The translations under genes were made by a program, and so were the position numbers. Positions 57,821 through 64,000 of a stretch of 64,000 nt of DNA are shown here, piece after piece. The first letter of the stretch is position 1; each line of letters begins with the position of its first letter. This stretch comes from Clostridium tertium (GTDB taxonomy: Bacteria; Bacillota; Clostridia; Clostridiales; Clostridiaceae), in contig NZ_JAGGJY010000001.1 of assembly GCF_017873245.1 (NCBI RefSeq), forward strand, positions 558,001 to 622,000, written 5' to 3'. The notes below the pieces were generated by a model. The model saw only the letters and a list, made by a program, of their open reading frames with translations, had not been told where the DNA came from and did not search any database.

Positions 57821-57905
57821 GTCATTTATATAATGACTTGTAGTGATAGCAAGCCCCCTAGCTTTGTCTTATTATATAATTAAGATAAAGCTAGGGGGTA
57901 TTTTT
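57813..57905 (+). promoter_or_regulatory. Operator repeats, promoter and SD-burying hairpin of the ABC operon
   Basis: TGACTTAAGTCA (57813-57824) is a perfect palindrome and TGACTT recurs at 57834-57839, exactly 21 bases (two helical turns) after the first. A perfect -10 TATAAT occupies 57829-57834, without a good -35. Then CCCCCTAGCTTTGTCTTA (57854-57871) pairs with TAAGATAAAGCTAGGGGG (57881-57898), 18 base pairs with one G-U, followed by TATTTTTA. The right arm contains the only ribosome-binding site (AGGGGG) of the ABC ATPase gene at 57907. The hairpin can act as a terminator and also hides the RBS. Confidence 0.65.
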
Positions 57906-57906
57906 A

Positions 57907-58842
57907 ATGAGTATAATAGAAGTGAAAAATGTTACAAAAAGATTCAATGACAAGTTAGTTTTAGATAATGTAAGTTATGAAGTTAATAAGGGAGAAATAT
58001 TTGGATTTATAGGACCCAATGGAGCAGGAAAATCAACTTTAATAAATATAATGACTAGTCTTTTATCACCAGATAGTGGAACTGTTAAGATTTGTGGGTA
58101 TGACATTTTAAAAGAGCCAATAAAGGCTAAAGAATGTATAGGCTATGTACCGCAAGATATTTCGTTAATAGAAGAGTTAAATGCTTATGATAATTTAGAA
58201 TTTTTTGGTGCCTTATATGGGTTAAAAGGAAAGGAACTTAAAGAAAGAATAAATGAAGCCTTAGAAGTTACAGGGCTTCAAGAAAAGAAAAAAGAAAAAG
58301 TTAAAAAATTTTCAGGCGGAATGAAGAGAAGACTTAATATTGCAGCTGCTATTATGCATCATCCAAAAGTGTTAATAATGGATGAGCCTACTGTTGGAGT
58401 TGATCCTCAATCAAGAAATCATATATTTACTTTTACAAAAAATATCTGTAAAGAATGGGGGACAACAGTTATATATACTTCACACTACATGGAAGAAGTT
58501 GAAGAACTATGCAGGCGAGTATTTATTATAGATTTAGGTAAAGAAGTATCTTATGGAACAAAAGAAGAAATAAAATCCTCAGTCTTTCCCAATAACAAGG
58601 TGATAATAGAAGCTAGTGATGTTACAGCAGAAGTTCTTCTAAATATAGAAAAATTAATAGGGGTAATAAAAGTTAAAGAACAAGATGATATTATTTCATT
58701 AACTATAGATTTAAATTTTAAGCTTCATAATGTACTTAGTATAATAGAGCAATATGGAGTTAATGTAAAAAAGATAAGCTATGAAGATGCACGACTAGAG
58801 GATGTATTTTTAGCCTTAACAGGAAAGAAGTTAAGGGATTAG
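57907..58842 (+). CDS. ABC exporter ATP-binding protein
   Basis: A 311-residue ATPase of the ABC-2/drug-exporter type. Walker A is FIGPNGAGKSTLIN (about residues 37-50), the Q loop is VPQDISLIEEL, the signature is FSGGMKRRLN near 137, Walker B is LIMDEPTVGVDPQ near 158, and the H loop histidine is in YTSHYMEEVEEL. The C-terminal 80 residues form the usual extension of this group. Two permease genes follow at once. The position after a NarL-type two-component system suggests export of a membrane-active drug, peptide or lipid. Confidence 0.92.
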   Translation: MSIIEVKNVTKRFNDKLVLDNVSYEVNKGEIFGFIGPNGAGKSTLINIMTSLLSPDSGTVKICGYDILKEPIKAKECIGYVPQDISLIEELNAYDNLEFFGALYGLKGKELKERINEALEVTGLQEKKKEKVKKFSGGMKRRLNIAAAIMHHPKVLIMDEPTVGVDPQSRNHIFTFTKNICKEWGTTVIYTSHYMEEVEELCRRVFIIDLGKEVSYGTKEEIKSSVFPNNKVIIEASDVTAEVLLNIEKLIGVIKVKEQDDIISLTIDLNFKLHNVLSIIEQYGVNVKKISYEDARLEDVFLALTGKKLRD

Positions 58843-58853
58843 GGGTGAGTTAA

Positions 58854-59948
58854 ATGAAATTGATATATTATACAAAGACAACCTTAAAAGGGATGGTATC
58901 TAATGGAGCTGTAACACTTTTATACTATATACTATTTCCAGTTTTATTAGCAGCTTTTATGGGATTTTTTCAAAAAACACTTATGGATAGTCCATTAAAA
59001 TTAGCAACTTTAAAAATTGAAATAAATGATATGGATAATAGTATTATGTCTAAAAATTTAATATCCTTTTTAGAAAGTGATGATATGAAGGAACTTGTTG
59101 AAATAACTGATAAAAAAGCAAATGTAGAAGTTTCAATTCCAAAAGGATATGAAAATAATATTGTATCTTTAAAAAGTGGTGAAATAATCATAAATAAGTT
59201 AGAAGAAGGCTATAGTAATTCTACCAATACCTTAAAAACTATTTTAGATAAATATCATGAAAGTCTTTATGTTAGTTTATCTGGAGGATCCAATGAAGAT
59301 TTAGCAAAAGTTTCTGGAGAATCTGTTATTGAAAAAATAGATATAGATTCTAAAAAAACATCTAGTAGTTATGAAAAAATGGCTGCATCAATGATAGCCT
59401 TTGTAATAATTATGTTGATTTTTAGTCTTATACAATCTAATTATGCAGAAGTGAGCGTAAATCTTGATAAAAGGGTTGCATCAACACCTGTAACTAGAAA
59501 GCAATATTTTTATTATGATTCTTTTGCATTATTTGTATATTCAACTGTTATTATTTCAGGATATGTATTTTTCTTTAGAATTTCAGGAATAAGCTTTACT
59601 GGAGGTATTTTTCCTTTATTGATATTAATTTTAACTTCGTCTATGTTAGTAGTATCATTAAGTAAATTTGTTTACACCTTTTTTGGAGCTAAGTATGGTA
59701 AGGTTGTAGGAGCATTAATATTTACACTTCCTATAATAGGAATGGAAATGTTCACTGGAGAAGGAAATGCATTAAAAGTTTTATCACCAACACATTATAT
59801 TTCAAAGTTATTTACTTTATATAATTTAAATGGAAGCTTTAGCGCCAATAATAAGGATTTAATATTAATTCTTTCTATTTCAATAATACTATTTATAATT
59901 GCAATATTAAAAATAAGTTTATCTAAGGAGGAAAGAAGATGCGTTTAA
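58854..59948 (+). CDS. ABC-2 type permease, first subunit
   Basis: A 364-residue permease with one helix near the N-terminus (LYYILFPVLLAAFMGFF), a large extracytoplasmic loop (about 45-175) and five helices after residue 180, the layout of ABC2_membrane_3 proteins. It starts 11 bases after the ATPase stop, with GGGGTGAG as ribosome-binding site. Its last ten bases overlap the next permease gene. It should form a heterodimer with that second permease. Confidence 0.87.
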   Translation: MKLIYYTKTTLKGMVSNGAVTLLYYILFPVLLAAFMGFFQKTLMDSPLKLATLKIEINDMDNSIMSKNLISFLESDDMKELVEITDKKANVEVSIPKGYENNIVSLKSGEIIINKLEEGYSNSTNTLKTILDKYHESLYVSLSGGSNEDLAKVSGESVIEKIDIDSKKTSSSYEKMAASMIAFVIIMLIFSLIQSNYAEVSVNLDKRVASTPVTRKQYFYYDSFALFVYSTVIISGYVFFFRISGISFTGGIFPLLILILTSSMLVVSLSKFVYTFFGAKYGKVVGALIFTLPIIGMEMFTGEGNALKVLSPTHYISKLFTLYNLNGSFSANNKDLILILSISIILFIIAILKISLSKEERRCV

Positions 59949-61009
59949 TAAGATTAACCATAATTAATTTAAGAAGAAGTTTAAAAAATCCAGCTATCTT
60001 AATGATGACATTTTTCCTTCCAATGGTAGTTTTATTTGGAGTAGTTGGACCTAGCTCAAAGGAATCATCTTTAGGAAAGATAGGGATATTAGATAAATCT
60101 TCTGGTAAATATTCAAAAGATTTAATAAGTGATTTATCTGAAAAATATTCAATAGAAGAGTTAGATAGCGAAGCTGAAGATAAATATAATGATTTAAGAG
60201 ATAAAAAGCTTGGAGCTATATATGTAATAGACAAGGATTTTGAAGAAAAAATAGACAATGGAGAAGTTCCTAAGATAAAAACTTATATAAATGAAGCTGG
60301 TATGGGTGCTGTTGTTGCAGATAATATTATAGCTGATCATATTAATAAGTTGCTTAAAGAAGGCATAAACGATGGGCTTAGTACCAACACTGTTAAAACT
60401 ATAATAGTGGATAATTTTGAAGTAAATAAAGCTGATTATGTTCTTACTGTATTAATGATATGCTATTTTATGATGATAGGTGGATCTATATTAACTGATG
60501 ATATAATTAAACTTAAAGCTCAAAAGGTTTTAAGAAGAACAATATCAACTGGAAATTCAGATAAAGTTATTTTAGGTTCCTTATATTTATCAGCATTTAT
60601 TCTTCAAAGTGTAATAAGCTCAACAACATTAATTTTATCAATTAATATATTTAAAATAGAAAATTATAATTTAGGTGAAGGAATACTAGTTATTATGCTA
60701 AGTAGCTTAGTTACAACATCATTAATTATAGCTGCTACAAGATGGCTTAAAAATCAAACAATATCAAGTCTAGCTATTGTAGTTTTTGGCTTACTATCAT
60801 TTGGTGTTGCAATGCTAGGAAGCGGACTTCAAGAATTTGATAATGTACCTCAAATAATAAATAGTTTAAGTATAATTTCACCTTTTTCATGGATGGTACA
60901 AATTATAAATGAAGGTAAAATAGTAGTGCCGATTGTAGTTATAATATTAATGTCAGCAGTATTCTTTACAGCAGGAAGCTTTAGACTTAGAGATTATGCT
61001 AAGGAGTAA
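59939..61009 (+). CDS. ABC-2 type permease, second subunit
   Basis: A 356-residue permease of the same type as the gene before it: an N-terminal helix (AILMMTFFLPMVVLFGVVG), an extracytoplasmic domain (about 35-170) and a block of five or six helices (VLTVLMICYFMMIGGSILTD to ILMSAVFFTAGSFRL). AAGGAGG lies inside the preceding gene just before this ATG, and the 10-base overlap indicates translational coupling. It is the third part of the exporter. Confidence 0.87.
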   Translation: MRLIRLTIINLRRSLKNPAILMMTFFLPMVVLFGVVGPSSKESSLGKIGILDKSSGKYSKDLISDLSEKYSIEELDSEAEDKYNDLRDKKLGAIYVIDKDFEEKIDNGEVPKIKTYINEAGMGAVVADNIIADHINKLLKEGINDGLSTNTVKTIIVDNFEVNKADYVLTVLMICYFMMIGGSILTDDIIKLKAQKVLRRTISTGNSDKVILGSLYLSAFILQSVISSTTLILSINIFKIENYNLGEGILVIMLSSLVTTSLIIAATRWLKNQTISSLAIVVFGLLSFGVAMLGSGLQEFDNVPQIINSLSIISPFSWMVQIINEGKIVVPIVVIILMSAVFFTAGSFRLRDYAKE

Positions 61010-61070
61010 ATAGACATCTTATAAATTATTTGCTAAAATATAGTCAATAAATCTTATGGAGGAAAACTAA

Positions 61071-61265
61071 ATGATTTCTAAGAAACAACTTAAAGATGAA
61101 ATAATAACTTATGACATAATAACTTACAAAGATGAAGATGGAAAGCAAGTAGAATATGTTGAAGTTACTCTTACTGATAGAATTATTGATGTATATATGG
61201 ATATTAGAGAAGTTAATATAGGTCTTATTGCAAATAAAATAATTGAAGATAATTTATACAAATAA
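61071..61265 (+). CDS. Small conserved-looking hypothetical protein
   Basis: A 64-residue protein that I do not recognise. It is acidic, with a charged N-terminus (MISKKQLKDEIITYDIITYK) and no membrane segment or cysteine. It has an excellent ribosome-binding site (GGAGG, 61058-61062) and its own terminator, and lies 61 bases after the ABC permease, possibly on the same transcript. Confidence 0.65.
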   Translation: MISKKQLKDEIITYDIITYKDEDGKQVEYVEVTLTDRIIDVYMDIREVNIGLIANKIIEDNLYK

Positions 61266-61299
61266 AAAGTGGTGAAATTTAATATTTCACCACTTTTAA
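61264..61299 (+). terminator. Terminator of the ABC operon/small gene
   Basis: AAAAGTGGTGAAAT (61265-61278) pairs with ATTTCACCACTTTT (61283-61296). It starts inside the stop codon of the small gene. Confidence 0.8.
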
Positions 61300-61456
61300 G
61301 CTAATGTATCCTTACCATTAATAGAACATAACCTACATATGGCTAAGATATATAGCTAAATATAATCTTCTATTTCTTTCTTAATGATAATATTTGAAGA
61401 ATTTCTACTTATAGTATATTATTGTAAATAGAATTGTAAAAGGTGGGGGATTTTTT

Positions 61457-62050
61457 ATGTGTGATATCAAAAGAAAAAAGGATATTAGTAAGATAAAGAA
61501 AAGTATTGAAGAAAAAATGGAAGTGCTTTTTGAAAAGGCTCATAAATATACTGAAAACTTAAGTCATGAGGATATAGTAAGATTACATGAAAATCATGTT
61601 AAAGATGTTTTTTATGCTTATATTAATAATATTCCTTCTCTACAAAAGATAGTAGTGGATATAGGAGAGAAAAAAGTATTAGAAGAGATTAAATCTAAGT
61701 TTATGGCAAATTTTCATTTTCATGAGAAGATGGTAAAGTGCGAAGAACTTAGGGATGATAGGAAAACTAAATATACAGAGGAAGAAATTTTAGAAAATAA
61801 TAAGAAAATATCAAAATATATTGATGAAGTAGTAACATCAATTATTCAAGAATGTAGAGATTTAAATACTGAGGAAATAAAAGAAATACATATATTTATA
61901 TTTAAACTTATATTCCAATCAGATATAGAACATATTCCTTGTTTTAAAAGTGCATCTAAAACTATGAATATAGATGTTATAAATAGAATTCACGATAGAA
62001 AAATAACAGAAACTATAAGTAAGTATATATCAATGATTAAAGAAAATTGA
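61457..62050 (+). CDS. Hypothetical protein with an internal duplication
   Basis: A 197-residue helical protein of unknown family. Two halves align without gaps: LSHEDIVRLHENHVKDVFYA then YINNIPSL in the first (about residues 36-63) corresponds to LNTEEIKEIHIFIFKLIFQS then DIEHIPCF in the second (about 134-161), sharing the pattern L-x2-E-x-I-x3-H-x4-K-x2-F-x4-I-x2-IP. Both are preceded by a similar long helix. The charged N-terminus (KRKKDISKIKKS) and lack of a signal peptide suggest a cytoplasmic protein. The ATG follows AGGTGGGGG. It has no clear operon partner. Confidence 0.7.
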   Translation: MCDIKRKKDISKIKKSIEEKMEVLFEKAHKYTENLSHEDIVRLHENHVKDVFYAYINNIPSLQKIVVDIGEKKVLEEIKSKFMANFHFHEKMVKCEELRDDRKTKYTEEEILENNKKISKYIDEVVTSIIQECRDLNTEEIKEIHIFIFKLIFQSDIEHIPCFKSASKTMNIDVINRIHDRKITETISKYISMIKEN

Positions 62051-62101
62051 AATAAAAAAGATAATCTCTAGAGCGGAAAAATATAAGAAGGAGTAAGAGT
62101 T

Positions 62102-62671
62102 ATGTCAAATAATATAAAACAGAGAAGAATAATATTAGATTTAGCAACTACTTTAGATGGTTTTATTGAAGGAAAAAATGGTGAGGTCGATTGGTGCATT
62201 ATGGACACTGATATGGGGTTCACTAATTTTTTGAATGAAATTGATACTATTTTATATGGAAGAAAAAGTTATGATTTATGGGGACAATATATACCCCAAG
62301 ACGAAGATTCCGATAATGAAAAAGAAATTTGGGAATTGATTAATAGTAAAGAAAAATATGTGTTTTCTAGGACTCAAATAGCTAGTGATAATCAAGCAAT
62401 ATTCATAAATGAAAATATTCTTGAAGAAGTAAATAAATTGAAGAATAAGCCTGGTAAAGATATTTGGCTATATGGGGGAGCAAGTCTTATTACAACTTTT
62501 ATAAATTTAGGGCTTATTGATGAATTTAGATTATCTATTCACCCTGTTATTTTAGGAGAAGGAAAACCGTTGTTTACTGATGTAAAACAAAGATTGAATT
62601 TAAAAATGGTTAATGCCAGAACGTTTTCTTCTGGTGTTGTACAACTAATCTATCATTGGAATGGCAATTAA
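62102..62671 (+). CDS. Dihydrofolate reductase-like protein (RibD C-terminal fold)
   Basis: A 189-residue protein of the YyaP/YwjB type, a DHFR-fold family related to the reductase half of RibD. Segments are RIILDLATTLDGFIEGKNGE at the start, ILYGRKSYDLWGQYIP, KDIWLYGGASLITTFINLGL (the cofactor-binding GG motif) and IDEFRLSIHPVILGEGKPLF. It probably uses NADPH, but its substrate is unknown and it is not a confirmed DHFR. GAAGGAG precedes the ATG. It stands alone. Confidence 0.88.
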   Translation: MSNNIKQRRIILDLATTLDGFIEGKNGEVDWCIMDTDMGFTNFLNEIDTILYGRKSYDLWGQYIPQDEDSDNEKEIWELINSKEKYVFSRTQIASDNQAIFINENILEEVNKLKNKPGKDIWLYGGASLITTFINLGLIDEFRLSIHPVILGEGKPLFTDVKQRLNLKMVNARTFSSGVVQLIYHWNGN

Positions 62672-63041
62672 TTTTTTACGAAGGAAAAAGCAAATGTCCT
62701 AATGTTAGATAGAATTTATATTAAAGGTGATAATTTAAATAATAAAAAAATTATAAAAGAAAATTATTAAGTAAAATAAAGCAAGTATTTTTATTACGAA
62801 TATAAAGGTGAATATAAATATGAGTATAAATGGATATGTTCTATAAGCTATTTATATTCGCCACTTATATTTATCATTTTAAACTAATAAATGAAGTTTT
62901 AGTTACATAATAATATGAATTAAATTTTCGATTTTTATAAAATTTAGAATATAAGTCTAAATTTAAGCTATCTAAAATCAGTAAATTTTTATAAAATAAG
63001 ATCATGATAGGTGATTTTTTATTGAAAGAAATATATAGTTA
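62672..63041. other. Convergent intergenic stretch with a hairpin
   Basis: About 370 bases without a gene. GGTGAATATAAATA (62807-62820) pairs with TATTTATATTCGCC (62849-62862), 14 base pairs with one G-U, a likely terminator of the reductase gene although the T-tract is poor. Confidence 0.5.
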
Positions 63042-63389
63042 TCAATTAACTAGTATTGCATAAAAATTAACTAGTGTACTTATTATACCAAAACCACAAA
63101 GAAATCCAGTGATAACTCGTCTTGTATTATTAGAAGGATATATTTTTTTATGTTGAATAAACCAATCAATAAACATAATTGCTGCAAAAATTAAACTTAA
63201 ACTAATGGAGATTTTAAGATTAAAAAATAAAGCTAGTATACCTAAAAGATATCCTATTAACAAACCTGTACATCTTGCACACATAGGAAACTGATAATTA
63301 TAAAAGAAAAAGCTTCTTTCAGATTTTTGATGACAAGTTTTAGAAAAAAGCTTCATAAAAAATAACCAAATCTTATCTTTTTTATTCAT
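63042..63389 (-). CDS. DUF2085 membrane protein
   Basis: A 115-residue membrane protein with three helices. The family signature is seen as FSKTCHQKSERSFFF near residue 17 and FPMCARCTGLLIGYLLG near 35, whose conserved cysteines and histidine may bind a metal. The function is not known. The gene overlaps the preceding zinc-ribbon gene by eight bases (start 63389, upstream stop 63382), which suggests translational coupling and a shared role. Confidence 0.85.
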   Translation of the reverse strand: MNKKDKIWLFFMKLFSKTCHQKSERSFFFYNYQFPMCARCTGLLIGYLLGILALFFNLKISISLSLIFAAIMFIDWFIQHKKIYPSNNTRRVITGFLCGFGIISTLVNFYAILVN

Positions 63390-63612
63390 CTATAAATCTC
63401 TTTCCACAATCATTGCAAATGCATGTTGTTTTTTCTTTTTCACCTTCAGCACAGCATAGACCACACAGCAATCCAATAGGGCCAAGACATATGGTTCCTA
63501 TAACTCCACTTGTTATATCAAAGTCCTCATTCTTCTTTTCTATTATGATTTTTATATTTTTACTTTTACAAAATGGGCATTCAACATTTTCCTTTGAATT
63601 ATTGATATCCAT
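63382..63612 (-). CDS. Small zinc-ribbon protein with a hydrophobic centre
   Basis: A 76-residue protein with two CxxC knuckles, VECPFCKSKN near residue 11 and CICNDCGKRF near 67, and between them a hydrophobic glycine-rich segment (GVIGTICLGPIGLLCGLCC) that could insert in the membrane, the layout of LITAF-like zinc-ribbon proteins. GGAGG precedes the ATG on the minus strand. It is the first gene of a two-gene unit with DUF2085. Confidence 0.75.
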   Translation of the reverse strand: MDINNSKENVECPFCKSKNIKIIIEKKNEDFDITSGVIGTICLGPIGLLCGLCCAEGEKEKTTCICNDCGKRFIDE

Positions 63613-64000
63613 TTACAATCCTCCATGTAATTATATTATCAATTATATTTTTACTTATATATAAAATTATACCATTATATGGGTGTATTATAAAATTATT
63701 TTTACGAATATAAGATATTTAATAGAAGTATTAGAATAAGATGAAATTAAATAATTTCAAATTAATATTATTTATCTTTATAATATCATATTCTAGATTC
63801 TCTTTTTAAATTCATTTGGTATATAAGATAAAATTATATCAACTTTATTTAAATTTACTATAATACTTAATTTAAACTATTAGACTTAATAAAAATACAT
63901 ATTTTAGAAAAATTTAAGAAATATATACAAAATTCGTAATGTTTACATGTTATTATATAATTAGTAAAAATTAACAGAAAGCTTGTGAGGAAGTCTATAT
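63613..64000. other. Terminal intergenic stretch
   Basis: About 390 AT-rich bases upstream of the zinc-ribbon gene. GTGAGGAAG near 63984-63992 looks like a ribosome-binding site for a plus-strand gene starting just beyond the window. No other feature is seen. Confidence 0.35.

Noticed and set aside
57813-57824. TGACTTAAGTCA as a site-specific recombination or attachment site
   Set aside because: No integrase gene or matching partner site flanks a mobile segment; an operator in front of the ABC operon is the simpler reading.

Overview
The base composition (very AT-rich), short intergenic spacers with strong GGAGG ribosome-binding sites, frequent GTG/TTG starts and the gene families present (DUF4317, C_GCAxxG_C_C protein, rubredoxin-like protein, Cys-type sulfatase with an oxygen-sensitive maturase, many PTS systems, RpiR regulators) point to the chromosome of an anaerobic, low-GC Firmicute, most likely Clostridium sensu stricto. 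I cannot name the species from the sequence alone. No rRNA, tRNA, CRISPR array or prophage was seen.

Layout. 1-4.8 kb: end of a malic enzyme gene, an RpiR regulator, and an alpha-glucoside PTS permease with its GH4 6-phospho-alpha-glucosidase. 4.8-5.7 kb: a decayed IS1182-like element. 5.7-10.8 kb: an amino-sugar operon made of an RpiR regulator, a mannose-class PTS (IIB, a fused IIC-IID protein, IIA), NanE and MurQ, which together read as salvage of cell-wall sugars (MurNAc and ManNAc) to GlcNAc-6-P. 10.8-25 kb: ordinary genes (rubredoxin-like protein, thioredoxin-like protein, DUF4317, acetyltransferase, TDT carrier, HelD, a Cof phosphatase, a two-HTH MerR regulator) mixed with many decaying genes: LysR, GH43, HAD, chloramphenicol acetyltransferase, DUF2087 regulator, and an ABC/aldo-keto reductase fragment junction. 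25-36 kb: DEAD-box helicase, adenosine deaminase behind an adenine riboswitch, PRiA4_ORF3 protein, UvsE, chemoreceptor, SulP carrier and a secreted GH18 chitinase.

36-45 kb holds two carbohydrate modules. The first is a LicT antiterminator, a beta-glucoside IIBCA permease and a GH1 6-phospho-beta-glucosidase; LicT has a RAT/terminator in its own leader and the permease has a second RAT-like element that abuts a hairpin burying the Shine-Dalgarno sequence. The second is a divergent AraC regulator and LacZ, flanked by two inverted, decayed IS200 copies. 45-51.4 kb is a sulfated-glycan module: TauE/SafE exporter, AraC regulator, Cys-type sulfatase, GPH symporter and anaerobic sulfatase-maturating enzyme. 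52-54.3 kb is an arsenic operon with an ArsR-ArsC fusion that retains an internal start, an Acr3 pump and a DUF4177 protein. 54.7-61.3 kb has a DMT carrier and a NarL-type two-component system followed by a three-gene ABC exporter whose leader folds into an 18-bp hairpin covering its ribosome-binding site. 61.4-64 kb has an unrecognised internally duplicated protein, a DHFR-like reductase and a DUF2085/zinc-ribbon pair.

Taken together the window shows a saccharolytic anaerobe that scavenges plant glucosides, chitin, lactose-like and sulfated host glycans and cell-wall amino sugars, with RNA-based control at several loci and an unusually visible load of gene decay. The items most worth checking are the mannose-PTS/NanE/MurQ operon with its IIC-IID fusion, the RAT element joined to an SD-sequestering hairpin, the ArsR-ArsC fusion and the hairpin-controlled ABC operon.
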